From positions 1-64,000 of the forward strand of contig LSMY01000002.1 in assembly GCA_001641225.1 (NCBI GenBank): 64,000 bases of DNA. Reading direction: 5' to 3'. Below, piece by piece: positions 30,742 to 41,926 of the stretch. Both the position numbers and the translations under genes were made by a program. Every line of letters starts with the position of its first letter. The stretch's first letter is position 1. The stretch is from Mycoplasma sp. Bg2. GTDB lineage: Bacteria > Bacillota_I > Bacilli_A > Mycoplasmatales > Hepatoplasmataceae. The notes under the pieces were generated by a model. That model was not told the origin of the DNA, did no database searches, and was given only the letters and a program-made list of their open reading frames with translations.

Positions 30742-31377
30742 ATGAAAGTTGTTATTTCTGGAACAGTTGGTGTTGGAAAAACAACTGTTTCTGAATTATT
30801 AAAAAACACACTAGAAAAAAATAATCAGGTAAATTTGAATTTAGAAATTCCTTATGAAAATCCTTATTTATCTTTTTATTATAAAAATCGTACTGAATGA
30901 TCTTTTCTTATTCAACTTGACTATATGTTAAACCGATTTAAAGCCCTAATTAAAGTTGAACAATTAATGGAAACTAATTCAAATAGTATTGCTATTTTTG
31001 ATCGTCATTTTTTAGATGATTTTATTTTTGGCTCAATGAAAATTATTCGTGAAGATATGTCTGCTATGCAGTGGAATCAATATGCTTTAATTACTAAAAA
31101 TTTAGTTTCTAGAATTAATTATGATGATCGTCCAGATTATTTCTTTCTTTTAAAAGCTAGCTTTGAAAATGTAATTGAACGGATTAAAAAACGTTCACGT
31201 GAAGAAGAATTAGACGTTGATGTTAATTATTGAAAAAATCTTTATGAACAATATTATGAAAATCCTTCAATTGTTGAGTACCTTAAAACAAATGTTAAGA
31301 ATTTAATTTATATAAATACAGATGATAAATCCCCAAAACAAATTACAGATGAAATAATTACTTATTTAAAAAAATAA
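30742..31377 (+). CDS. deoxynucleoside kinase, copy 3 of 3
   Basis: The 211-aa paralog has P-loop GTVGVGKTTV, FDRHFLDDFIFGSM, PDYFFLLKASFENVIER and lid KKRSREEELD. It starts 1 nt after copy 2 ends and is followed by a terminator whose stem covers the stop codon. The three genes appear intact, so none looks like a decaying duplicate. Together with deoC, tdk and thyA this supports reliance on salvaged deoxynucleosides. Confidence 0.9.
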
Positions 31378-31398
31378 TGACTTAGTCATTATTTTTTT
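31371..31398. terminator. terminator between the kinase operon and the convergent minus-strand genes
   Basis: AAAATAATGAC-TTA-GTCATTATTTT followed by T residues. The stem contains the stop codons of both converging genes (31375-31377 plus, 31391-31389 minus). Confidence 0.82.
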
Positions 31399-31961
31399 AT
31401 CTTAAAATTAATGTAATCATTTTCAATTTCTTTTGTAGTTGTTATTGCAATTTTATATTGATAAATTGTTGCTAAAGTAAGAATAACTTTATCTAAATTG
31501 AATTCTTTATTATCAATAATATTTAAAACTAAATTATCTTTTTTAATTTCTTCAATATTTGAAATGATTTTTGTTGTTTCTTTTAAAAATCACTCTGTTG
31601 TTGTCATGGACTCATTTCTATTTGTTGGGTCAAATTCATTTAAATTAAAAGTTATGAAATGAGTAGTTGGGAATCTTTTTCCTTCTTTTAAAATTCTTTT
31701 TAAATTAGTAATTAAAAGAGGACTATAGATTATTGCAAGAGCACCTTTTTCAAAAACTCTAATTCCAAAATAATCATTATTGTTGATATCAACAATTGGA
31801 TTTTTCTTAAAATCAAAATTTTTCCAATCAGCATTAGTTTTAAGCACAAAAATATTTTCAATTAATGCCTTTGAGGTATATGTTGTTTTTAATTTATGGT
31901 CCTTATTATTTGCGTTCATTTCTAAGTAACAATTCTTTTCCTTCAATCATTCTTGAAACAT
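31389..31961 (-). CDS. hypothetical protein overlapping the 3' end of plsY
   Basis: The protein has 190 aa if it starts at ATG 31961 (MFQEWLKEKNCYLEMN), overlapping plsY by 56 nt in another frame; a start at the internal ATG 31919 is possible. TGA codons at 31949-31947 and 31592-31590 are Trp. The sequence is soluble, with motifs such as NDYFGIRVFEKGALAII and FITFNLNEF. I recognise no family. It may be translated from the plsY mRNA by coupling. Confidence 0.6.
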
Positions 31962-32718
31962 TTGGAATGTGTTTTAATTCAACAAGTAAAACAACAACAA
32001 ATGTTGCAGGCCAAATTGTTCACATTAAAGATCATGGATTAACAATTAGATAAGCATCACTAATATAGAAGTATGGTACAAACATTAATAGAGCTCCACC
32101 AAGAGCAGTTCCAATCATAGAGGCTAAGGCCATATTTTTTTTTGTTTTTAAAATTAAAAGAAAAACTAAAATTGCAACAGTGGCCATAACTCAATTTATT
32201 AAAATGATAAGTCCAAAAGAAGTGGCAACACTTTTCCCACCTTTAAATTTAAAAAAGAGGGGATAAGCATGTCCTATCGAAACAAAAACAAGGGCAAGTG
32301 GAATTGCCATATATAAAGTTAAGGTAAGTGATTGTTGTTTATATGTGTTATCTGCAATAGTCGGTAAACTAGCAGCAATCATCCATATAATTATTCCAGC
32401 CACAATTGATTTAGAAACATCTAGAGCAAAAACAAGGGCAAATCCACTTGCTCCTCAAGCACGTCCAGCATTAGTTGATCCAAAATTTCCTGATCCGAAA
32501 CTACCTAAATCTTCTTTTTTTATTTTTGACATAATTTGTCCAGTATTAATAGAACCAATTAAATAAGCTAGAAGAGCAAAAACAAGAAAACCCAAAATAA
32601 ATCATCAAGTAAGAAACCCTACTTTTTCATCGGTATTTTCGAAAATTTTGAAAAAATTTTGAGAACTGGCATTTCCTCCATAAATTCCTTCTATTAATGA
32701 GTCTGAAATTATTCACAT
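31906..32718 (-). CDS. plsY: glycerol-3-phosphate acyltransferase PlsY
   Basis: PlsY transfers the acyl group from acyl-phosphate to glycerol-3-phosphate, the first step of phospholipid synthesis, in the membrane. The 270 aa include the PlsY motifs GSINTGQIMSK, SGNFGSTNAGRAWG (motif with Ser/Gly/Asn), HAYPLFFKFKGGKSVATSFG (motif 2), and a terminus of the LKHIPNVSRMIEGKE type. An N-terminal extension of about 40 residues precedes the first helix compared with Bacillus PlsY. Several TGA Trp codons break it in the standard code. It is transcribed divergently from dinB. Confidence 0.9.
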
Positions 32719-32763
32719 AATTATGTTAATTATAATGTTTTTTATTATTATAATTTAAATAAT
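32719..32763. promoter_or_regulatory. divergent plsY/dinB promoter region
   Basis: These 45 nt hold TATAAT on both strands: plus strand at 32731-32736 and 32749-32754, minus strand at 32734-32729 and 32752-32747. Both genes would have short leaders. Confidence 0.4.
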
Positions 32764-34035
32764 ATGAGTGATAAAGTAATTTTTACAATTGATGTTGATG
32801 CCTTCTTTGCATCTTGTGAAGAAGCAAGACATCCGGAGTTTAGGGGAATGCCAATTATTATTGGAAATGTTCACCTAAAAAATAAAGGTATTGTTGGTGC
32901 TTGTAATTATCCTGCAAGAAAACATGGAGTTCATAGTGGAATGCCAATTTATAAAGCAAAAAGGCTTTGTGCTAAAGCAACAATTATTAATTCTGATTAT
33001 GAATATTATGTAGAAAAATCAGAAGAGATTTTTCAAATTATTGCTTCTTTTTCTAAACAATTGGAAGTAGCCTCCATTGATGAATGTTATCTGGATGTTA
33101 CAACAATTCTTAAGGGAAGTGATCCAATTGATTTAGCTTGAGAAATTCAACAAAAAATTCAAAAGGAAACAGGATTAACAGTCTCAATTGGAATAAGCGA
33201 TAATAAATTGCTTTCTAAAATTGCATCAAAATTTGATAAACCACATGGGATAAGTACACTTTATACATTTGAAATTGAACAAAAACTTTGACCTCTTCCA
33301 ATTTTTAAAATGCAATATATTGGAAAAGCAACAACTAATTATTTACAAAGTAAAGGAATCAATTATATTGTTGATCTAATTAATTTAGTTGATGACTATG
33401 ATAAATATCAAGAAATAAAAAAAGCATTAGGAATTCGCTTAGATGAATATATAAGCTCAGCAAGGGGAAAAACAATTTCTGATGTTAACAGAGAAAATCA
33501 TTTTTTAAAATCAATTTCTTTTGGAAAAACATTTACCTTTGATTTAGTTTCTTCTTCTGAAGTAGTAGATGAATTATTCAAAATTACCAAAAAAATTGTA
33601 GCTAGACTTGAATATCGTGCACTTACTTGTAGAACAATTGCTTTGGAAACTAAAGATAAAGGGGCATTAAATCCTTCTTCAAAAATTCAATTGAGTTTAG
33701 AGCATGGAACCAATTCTATTGAAGATATTTGATCAGTAGTGATGAAATTGTATGATACTTGATATACAAATCAATTAGTAAGATTTATTGCTATCTCAGT
33801 AAACAATCTTGAAGATGCTCTTTTTAAATACACTCAAATGACTTTGGATGATTTAACAAAAAGTGAAGTTGAGAAAAAAATTAATTCTCGAGAAGAACTT
33901 TTAATTCTTGATTTAAATCAAATTGTTGGTTATGAAGCTTTTTCTACATTAGATCAATTTCAAAAATTAAAAAGATTCAATGATAAATCATTAAATAGTA
34001 ATGACCGGGTTAAATTTAAAAGATGAGAAAAATAA
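32764..34035 (+). CDS. dinB: Y-family DNA polymerase (DinB/UmuC-type)
   Basis: This translesion polymerase has 423 aa. It shows the catalytic carboxylates in TIDVDAFFASCEE and ASIDECYLDVT, NYPARKHGVHSGMPI (the Y-family steric region), SIGISDNKLLSKIASKFDKP, and a little-finger domain (FGKTFTFD). The C-terminus is longer than that of E. coli Pol IV and I see no clear beta-clamp motif. TGA codons are Trp. Pol IV and UmuC types are hard to separate by eye. Confidence 0.9.
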
Positions 34036-34108
34036 AATTATCATAATTAATTATAAATAGAGATAATTAAAATAATGAGAAATTAATAATTAACTAATAA
34101 GGGGAAAT

Positions 34109-34471
34109 ATGGCTAAAAGTACATTAAGAACTATTCTTTATACAGTAAATACTGCTTCAAGAGTGCAAACCAATAAACAACGTGTTATAAATATGAAACA
34201 AACAGAAGCACTTAGAGTGCAAAAAGAAGTTGACAAAGCAAGAAATCTTGCTATTAAAGAAATGGCTGCTTCAATTGCAATTTATCGCAAAAATCATTTA
34301 AGCTATGAAGAAATATATTCTGAACTTAACGGTTTTGAAAAAGGATTTGAAACAGTTGATCAATTTCAAAAAACCTATATTAAGTTTATCAATACAAAGG
34401 CATTAACAACAAAAAAATGGGAAGTTATTTTAGAACAAGAATTATTAAGCAATTTACCAACAAAAGATTAA
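34109..34471 (+). CDS. small protein carrying the same C-terminal domain as the 3.4-5.1 kb family
   Basis: The 120-aa protein is of unknown function. Residues 1-45 are basic and Gln-rich. Residues 50-115 repeat the domain seen at 3397-4314 and 4720-5139: SIAIYRKNHLSYEEIY, FEKGFETVDQFQKTYIKF, KKWEVILEQEL. It is more divergent than those two, so the domain is an old mobile building block and not only a local duplication. SD AAGGGG lies 4 nt before ATG. Confidence 0.72.
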   Translation: MAKSTLRTILYTVNTASRVQTNKQRVINMKQTEALRVQKEVDKARNLAIKEMAASIAIYRKNHLSYEEIYSELNGFEKGFETVDQFQKTYIKFINTKALTTKKWEVILEQELLSNLPTKD

Positions 34472-34557
34472 ATTTATTAAATAATTTTAGCTTTCATTTA
34501 TAAATTACTTAAATTAAAAGTAAAAATTCTAAAATAGTATAATTAAATGGATTAATT

Positions 34558-35391
34558 ATGAATAAACCAAAATTAAAACATCTAGATACAAACAAAAAAT
34601 ATATTATTGCAACTGATTTGGATCATACTTTTTTAACTCATGATAATTCCGGGATGCTGATTGATAATTACCGAGCAGTAAAAGCTGTAAAAGAAAGTGG
34701 GAATTATTTTGTTATTGCAACAGGAAGATCATGATGATCAACAAAAATGGTTTATGAACAATTAGACCTTGACACTCCTTCTATTAATTTTTCTGGTGTT
34801 TATGTAAACAATAGAAAAATGAACAGCAAAGAAAATATTGCGGATGAATTAGAAATTTATTTAGATAAATTAGATCGAGATTTTATTATAAAATTTGTAA
34901 ATAAATTTGAATTACTTAAAAAAACAAATGAGTTTGCTGTTGCTGGCAAAAAATATGTTGCCTTTTTTGATGAAACAAGTAATATCAATGACCTCTTCTT
35001 TGATTCTTATGAACTTATTTTAGAAATGAAGTCTGAATATAGTACAACTGCTTTTGCAAACGAAGTAAGAGATTATGTTGAACCAAGATATCAACTTAGA
35101 ATTTGAAATGATTATGTAGAAAATGGAAGTTTTCATTTAGTTATTTCTCCTACCGGAACAAATAAGGCCTATGGGTTAGCTGCAATTGCAAAACAGTTAA
35201 ATGTAGCTCAAGAAAATGTAATCTATTTTGGAGATAACATTAATGATATTGAAGCATTAAAATGAGCTGGATATTCAATTGTTCCTGCAAATGCAATTGT
35301 GGAAGCAAAATTATATGCTGATGAAATTTTAGAGTTGCCTTATACTAAGGGAGCAGTTGCTAAAAGAATTTTGGATTTAATTTATGGATAA
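34558..35391 (+). CDS. Cof-type HAD-IIB family hydrolase
   Basis: The 277-aa HAD phosphatase has motif I ATDLDHTFLT, motif II VIATGRSWW, a C2B cap (about residues 90-195), motif III Lys in TNKAYGLAAIA and motif IV FGDNINDIEALKWAG. Members dephosphorylate sugar phosphates, nucleotides or flavin precursors; the substrate here is unknown. It overlaps the next gene by 8 nt (ATGGATAA). Confidence 0.9.
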
Positions 35392-36115
35392 GATTACCTC
35401 ATTAAAAAACCCTTATATTAAAAGTCTTGCGAAACTAAATTCTAAAAAGAATATTTTAGAAGCAGGTATTTTTTTAATTGAAGGAAAAAATGTTATCACG
35501 GAAGCTTATGAAAAAGGAAGACTTGAAAAATTGCTTGTTACTGATTTATCAATTTTTAAAACATTTAATCTTGAAAAAGTTTTAGTAACAGAAGGAATTA
35601 TTGCTAAAATTTCTGCAAATGTTTCAAACAATGAAGCAGTAGGAATTTGTCGAATTATTCCAGAGCTTCCTGATTTTGATGCTTATAAAAAAGTAATTTT
35701 ACTTGATGGCATTAATGATCCAGGAAATTTTGGGACAATTATTAGAACAGCCTATGCTTTTAATTTTGATGCTATTTTCACAATTAATGATAGTGTTTTT
35801 GAATATAATCCTAAGTTAATTCGGGCAACGCAAGGTGCAATTTTTAATATGCCAATTTTTCATTTAAAAACTTTGGAAAATTTAAAAGACTACAAAACTT
35901 TTAGATTTGTAATAAATGAAAAGGCAAAAGATTTAAATCAAGTTGAGCAACAAGCAGGTAAAGTTCTCCTTGTTTTTGGTAACGAAGCTAATGGGATTAC
36001 TAAAGAAACTCTTGAGATTTTAACTGGTGAAGATGTCTTTATTAAAATAAGCAATATTGATTCTTTAAATGTAGCAATTAGTGCTGGAATTGCCATGGAA
36101 AAGTTTAATAATTAA
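35384..36115 (+). CDS. TrmH/SpoU family RNA 2'-O-ribose methyltransferase
   Basis: The 243-aa SPOUT enzyme has an N-terminal substrate-binding domain and the knotted SAM-binding core: motif 1 DGINDPGNFGTIIRTA (conserved Asn and Arg), motif 2 LLVFGNEANGI, motif 3 SNIDSLNVAISAGIAM. It is likely to methylate a ribose in rRNA or tRNA; the target cannot be told. Start codon overlap with the HAD gene suggests coupling. Confidence 0.92.
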   Translation: MDKITSLKNPYIKSLAKLNSKKNILEAGIFLIEGKNVITEAYEKGRLEKLLVTDLSIFKTFNLEKVLVTEGIIAKISANVSNNEAVGICRIIPELPDFDAYKKVILLDGINDPGNFGTIIRTAYAFNFDAIFTINDSVFEYNPKLIRATQGAIFNMPIFHLKTLENLKDYKTFRFVINEKAKDLNQVEQQAGKVLLVFGNEANGITKETLEILTGEDVFIKISNIDSLNVAISAGIAMEKFNN

Positions 36116-36116
36116 G

Positions 36117-36815
36117 ATGGAAAAAGTAATTTTATTAGTTCATGGTTATAAACGACACGAGCAACACGATTTTGATGACTTTTTTCTTTATGCAAAAGAT
36201 AAACTTAATTGTCCAATTGAAAAAGTCTATTGGTTTGATAATTATGATAAAAAAACTTTGACAACTGAAAGTTTTTTAACACAAATTGATCAAGTAATGG
36301 AAAAATACCAAGATAAAGAAATTATTATTATTTCATATTCTATGGGAGCATGCTTATTTTTAACAGAAGGGTATAAGTGGAAAAACATTACTGATATTTT
36401 TGCTATTTATCCTACCTATTATATTTCTCATTTTGGTTGATTAGGGAAAATTTTTAAAACAATCAAATTAAGAAGAAAATTGCGTAAAAAACTTTCTAAA
36501 GAAAGATATAAACGTTTACTGCAAAATAAAGAAAAAGCACCAGTAGAAAAATATCCAATTAGATTAACTTTGGAAATGAACAATTTTAGAATGTATCTAC
36601 TTAAAAATCTTGGAAAAGTTACCGATAAAAATTTGTATATTTTTCTAAATCATAAGGATGAAGCAAATAAAACTAAAAAAACTTATAAAGTACTAAAAAA
36701 AAGAATAGATACAGACAATAGAGTTACATATTATTGAATAAATGAGTCGCATTATACAATTTTAATTCACAATCCCGATCTCTATGATCAATTAATCGAT
36801 TTATTAAATCTTTAA
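36117..36815 (+). CDS. alpha/beta hydrolase-like protein
   Basis: The 232 aa start with MEKVILLVHGYKRHE, a beta-strand plus HG oxyanion element. The elbow is SYSMGACLF, so the usual GxSxG has Ser in place of the first Gly. The candidate His is in NESHYTIL near the C-terminus. I chose the ATG at 36117, 1 nt after the methyltransferase stop, because the hydrolase fold begins there. The substrate is unknown. Confidence 0.7.
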
Positions 36816-36829
36816 AATACTTATAAGAA

Positions 36830-36835
36830 TATAAT
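36830..36835 (+). promoter_or_regulatory. -10 box of trxA
   Basis: TATAAT 42 nt before the trxA start, in the 62-nt gap after the hydrolase gene. Confidence 0.45.
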
Positions 36836-36877
36836 TAAACTATATAAATAATTTGAAACAGGAATAGAGGAAACAAT

Positions 36878-37180
36878 ATGTTTAAAATAATAGATGCTCC
36901 AGAAGAATTTACCGAGGCAAAAGCAAAAAATGAAGTAATGATTGTCAATTTTTTTGCAACTTGGTGTGGACCTTGTCAAATGTTCGCCCCAATTTTAGAA
37001 AAATTTGCACTTAAAACTGATTTTACAATTTTGAAAATAGATATTGATACTTTCGGTGATCTTGCTAGTGATTATAATGTTCAAGGAGTTCCTACTACTA
37101 TTTTAATTAAAAATGGTAAGGAAGTTAAGAGAGAAACGGGATTTATTCCTGAAAATAAACTAGATGAGTTTATAAAATAG
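36878..37180 (+). CDS. trxA: thioredoxin
   Basis: The 100-aa protein has the active site FFATWCGPCQMFAPIL and the cis-proline VPTTILIKNG. It is a cytoplasmic disulfide reductase that also supports ribonucleotide reductase and peroxide defence. SD AGAGGAA precedes the ATG. pheS follows 16 nt later. Confidence 0.96.
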   Translation: MFKIIDAPEEFTEAKAKNEVMIVNFFATWCGPCQMFAPILEKFALKTDFTILKIDIDTFGDLASDYNVQGVPTTILIKNGKEVKRETGFIPENKLDEFIK

Positions 37181-37196
37181 GTTAATTGATTAAATC

Positions 37197-38228
37197 ATGA
37201 ATCAACAAGCAATTCAAGAAATCAATAACCTTAAACTAGATATTAAAGAAGTTACCAATTTAGAAGAATTAAAGCAATTAAAAGCTAAATATACTTCTAA
37301 ATCCACTTTTTTTAACTCTCTTAAAAATGAAATTAGAACCTCCCCTAATAAGCAAGTAATTGGCGAACAAATAAAATACTATTCCTTAAATTTAAAAACA
37401 ATTTTTGATCAAAAACAAGAAGAACTTGAAAATCAATTCTTTTTAGTTGAAAAAGAAAATATCTTATTACAAAATAAACGTATTTCATTGCCCGATGGGC
37501 AAGGAATAGTTCATCCTTTAACCGAAATTGGAAATAAAGTAATGGAGTTTTTTGATAATCAACATTATCAATTTGCCCATGGAATTGAAATTGAAAATGA
37601 GACTTATAATTTTGATATTTTAAATTTACATGCTGATCATCCTGCAAGAGCAATGCAAGATACTTTTTATTTAACGACTAATAATTTACTGCGAACTCAT
37701 TCCACTAATGTAACAGCAAGAGAACTTGTTAAATTAAAAGGTAATGAACTTTCAGCATATTCAGTCGGAACTGTTTTTAGAAATGATGATAATGATGCAA
37801 CTCATTCTTACCAATTTACACAAATTGATATTTTTAAAACCTCTCCAATAATAAATATTGCTAATTTAAAATGAACCTTAAATTCTTTACTAGATGTTAT
37901 TTTTGAAAAACACTTAGAAACAAGATATCGTCCATCATATTTCCCTTTTACGGAACCAAGTTATGAAGTTGATATTCAATGTCCTCATTGTAATCAAAAG
38001 GGTTGTAAAGTTTGTAGCCAATCTGGTTGAATTGAAATTCTTGGAGCAGGAATGCTCCATCCAGGAGTAATTGAAAAAGCAGGAAAAGATCCTAAATTGA
38101 CACAAGGCTTAGCTGCAGGAATTGGAGTTGAAAGACTTGCAATGATTAAATGATTAATTAATGATATTAGAAATTTCTATCAAAATGATTTAATCTTTTT
38201 AAGAACATATAAGGGAGAAAATGAATAA
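37197..38228 (+). CDS. pheS: phenylalanyl-tRNA synthetase alpha subunit
   Basis: PheS carries the class II catalytic core of the alpha2-beta2 enzyme. The 343 aa show an N-terminal coiled coil (residues 1-85), motif 1 (HPLTEIGNKVMEFF), LRTHSTNVTARELVK, motif 2 GTVFRNDDNDATHSYQF, FTEPSYEVDI, and motif 3 GLAAGIGVERLAMIKW. A four-Cys cluster (CPHCNQKGCKVC) is inserted before GWIEILGAGMLHP. The stop overlaps the pheT start (TAATG). Confidence 0.96.
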
Positions 38229-40180
38229 TGTTTATTAGTAAAAAACAACTTTCTAGATTTTTAGAAACAGAAGCAGTTACGACAGACCAATTAGTCGAAG
38301 CATTAACCAATTTAGCTTATGAAGTTGAACAAGTAATAAAATATGATAATATTTCTGGAGTAAAATTTGGAAAAATTATTTCTTGCATCAAACATCCAAA
38401 TGCTGATACATTATCCTTACTTGAAGTTGATACGGATGGGAAAATTTATACTGTTGTTTGTGGCGGAGCAAATGCTGCCAAAGGACAAATAGTTGCCCAT
38501 GCAATTCCTGGTTCTAGAGTTGGAGAATTGATTATGGCTCCTAAAGTTTTACGAGGAATTGAATCAGCGGGAATGATTTTATCAATTTCTGAAATTGGTG
38601 GAATTGATAAAAGCTTAGTTGAAGAGGAAGAAAAAGAAAATATTTATGTTTTTGCTAAAGATCAAGACATGTCCTTGGATCCAGCTGATGTAATTGGTTT
38701 AAAAGATGAAATTATTGAAGTAAATATTTTACCTGACCGTCAATATGCTAGTTCATACCGCGAAATAGCAAGAGAACTTTCTGCTTATTTAGGAATTAAT
38801 TTTGGGAATGTAACTATTCCTTATCTTCCAAAAGAATTGGATGATTCTGAATATAGTGAGCCCAAAATTATTTTAGGCAAAAATGCCATAAAAATTAATG
38901 TTCTTTTTGCTCATTTAACCGGAGTAGGTAAAACTGAACAGTTTATTAAAAATACTCTTTATGCAGCAAAAATTCAACCAACAGATACTTTTAATGATAT
39001 TTTAATTTATGTAAGACTTTTAAAAGGAAATGTAACCTATGTTTTTGATTTTTTAAAAGAGATCAAACTTGATGGTTCAAAATTAAATGAAATAGATATT
39101 TTTGCAGATGGATTAATGCACAATAAAACAAATAAGATTACTCTTGTGGGCATTGCTTCAGATGAAAAAGCAAATGTTGTTAAGCTTGCTAAAGTGAACT
39201 ACCCAATGGGGATTTCAAATACTAAAGGAACTAAATTTGCTAATGTTCAACTTGCGGCAATTGTAAAATATGGATTTGAATGTGGATATATTGATAAAAT
39301 TTCTCCAAAAGCATTTATTAAAGTTCTTCAAGAATCTAAAGAATCTAAAATAATAAAAATGGAAAAACAATTTATTACCCAATATATCGGAGAAAAAATT
39401 CCTCTTCATGAAGTGCTTATAAAATTAGCAAAAATTAGAATTATTGTTGATAAAGGAAATTGATTTGTCCCTTATGATCGGGTAGATTTAGAAACAAAAC
39501 AAGATTTAATTGAAGAAATTGTACGATTTTATGGAATTAATAAAATTAATCCGATACTTCCCAAAATAATTAAAAAACCACCTCAAATAAATTTGAAAAA
39601 GGAAGCTTTTCAAAATGTCTCCAAATTATTAATTAATTTGGGAATTAATGAAGCGAAAACATATCAATTAGTTACTAAAGAACAAGCAGAAAAATATAAT
39701 CTTTGAGATTTAAAAACATATAGTCAATTAAGAGAAGATTATTCAGCAGAAAATAATACCTTACAAACTTCATTAATGTTTGGACTTATTGAAGTTTATA
39801 AATATAACTATCGTAAAGAATACAAAGATATTGCTTTTTTTGAATTTGCAAATATTTTTGACCATGAAGTTCCAAATTATTCAGTTGGAATTATTATTGA
39901 TGATATAAAATATGAAGATCCAGCACTTGCTTTAAAAGAAATGGTTTTAAGAATCATTGAATTAATTGCGCCAAATTCTAAGAAAATTGACTTTTTAGAA
40001 CTTGACATTGCATTATTTAATAAATTTAATGCAGTTGCGATAGAAGTTAACCATCAAACTGTTGCTCTAATCGGTGAATTACATCCTAGTTTGCTTAGAG
40101 AACATAAATTTATTCGCATTGACAAAGTAAAACAAAAACTTTATTATGCAGAAATAAATATCGAAAAATTACTTAAATAA
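38228..40180 (+). CDS. pheT: phenylalanyl-tRNA synthetase beta subunit, short form
   Basis: The 650 aa are short against about 800 in E. coli. The N-terminal tRNA-binding (EMAP-like) domain is clear (GKIISCIKHPNADTLSLLEV, residues 50-160). The B3/B4 editing domain (about 200-390) is degenerate: the canonical GxPxHxFD is GNVTYVFD here and the TSxRFERG motif is missing. B5 to B7 follow (GEKIPLHEVLIKL, EEIVRFYGINKI). The protein ends after GELHPSLL and LYYAEINIEKLLK, so the C-terminal anticodon-binding (FDX-ACB) domain is absent. Loss of PheRS editing is known in some mycoplasmas. Confidence 0.93.
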
Positions 40181-40181
40181 A

Positions 40182-41849
40182 ATGAATAATACAAAAGTTC
40201 AGCATGCACAAAATGTAAAAGAGGGCGATCATGCCTTTGATCAAAGTTCAGTGCTTAAGGTTTTAATAAAAAATTCCTTTCCGCTTGTTCTATTAATGAT
40301 TGCAAACTCTTTTTATACGTTAATTGATGCCCTACTTGCCATTAGATTTGTAACCGTGGAAAACCATGGTTATAACGGTGGTGATGTTGTGGGGGCAGTT
40401 TTTCCACTTGCTCAATTACTGATGGCTTTTTCCATGTTTTATGTTGTGGGGATTGGCCTCTATTATTCAAAAAGATTAGGGCAAGATAAATATGATTCTG
40501 CTGAACGTGGGGTTAGTCAAGCAATGCTAATGTCTGTTGTCATGGGAGTTATTCTTTATGTGGTCTTATTTATAATTGTTGATCCTTATGTAAGTCATTT
40601 AATTGATAGTTCAAAATCATTTGCTGTTACTTCTGATGCATTCCCTGATGTAGACGCCAATATTGAAGCGGCTAAGGTTGCTGGGAAGAATTTCTTACTA
40701 GTAATTGGACTTTCAGCAATTCCACTTTCAATTATGAACTGTTTGGTTCGGGCACTTAGATCAGAAGGAAAAGGACCTGCTGCTTCAGTAATTCCAATGT
40801 TACCAATTCCCTTAAACTTGGGATTTGATATTATCATGATGGGAGTTTTGGGAACTGGAATTTGGGGAGCAGCTTTTGCCACCTTTTTTGCTTCATTAGT
40901 AACAATGATTATTGCAATCGGTTATGTAGTTTTTGAAAAAGCAAAAGATAATACTTACATTTCTTTTAAAATTGGACTTTGAAAACCAATTTGACCAACA
41001 ATTTTTGTAATTATAGTTTTTGGAGCAACATCATTTATTAGAAGAATGGGAACTGCTTTTGTAATGGTTTCACTTTCAACCCATATTACTTCACTTGGAA
41101 ATTTTGATATTAGTGCAACAGATACGTATCTTTTAACAAGCGGAGCAATAAGTAATTTTTTAGCATCAATTTCAGATAGCACCATTAGAACAACCATTGA
41201 TGCTGCAGTAACAACTTCAGACGAATGAGCTGCAGCCTTTAACGCTATGGCAAGAACCTTAATTATTCCAAATAGGATTTCTTTAGGAATTGCCCAATCA
41301 GTTGCTATGATTTGTGCTTATCATTATGGAAGAAGAAATTGGAAACGAATTAATCAAACTTTAATGTGAGGGTTTGCAGGAGTACTTCTGATTACTGGAA
41401 TCATGAGTGCAATTTTAATTGGAGCTTCTAACCCCTTAATAAAATCATTTGGGGTACATCCAGATGACCCTAATTTTATTACTTATCAAATGGCTTATAT
41501 TTATGGGGGAGTTTTTGTCTTCATGAATGGAATGGTCTTAATTCCAATTATGTTCTATTCATCACAAAGAAATATTAGAGCTACACTAGTTCATGTCTTT
41601 GTTGTTACAATAATTTTATTTAGTGCTACATTTATTGGAAAACCAATTGCGGAGAAATGTAATAATGATCTTGCTTACTTTTATACCATGCTAGTCGGTG
41701 CCTTTTTTGCAAATTTAGCTGCGGTTATACTTTTCTCAGTTAATCTTCATAAGATGAATAAAAATGTTAAATTATATGATTTCCCCAAAAAACCGAAAAA
41801 GGAACAATTATTAATAAATATTTCTGCTAAGAGCGGATTGCCAAAGTAA
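40182..41849 (+). CDS. MATE family efflux transporter
   Basis: The 555-aa membrane protein has twelve predicted helices in two homologous halves. It begins LIKNSFPLVLLMIANSFYTL, then IDALLAIRF, typical of MatE proteins, and has NCLVRALRSEGKGPAAS near the end of the first half and PNRISLGIAQSVA in the second. Such proteins export drugs or metabolites using Na+ or H+ gradients. It starts 1 nt after pheT. TGA codons are Trp. Confidence 0.88.
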
Positions 41850-41872
41850 TTAAATTTAAGAATAAATTAATA

Positions 41873-41878
41873 TATAAT
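41873..41878 (+). promoter_or_regulatory. -10 box of the rpmF-nusB operon
   Basis: TATAAT 48 nt before rpmF, in the context TTAATATATAATTAAAAA, the same as at 15781. Confidence 0.45.
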
Positions 41879-41926
41879 TAAAAAGACTTAATTTTATAAA
41901 GTGAAAAAAAGAGAAAGGAAAATGAC

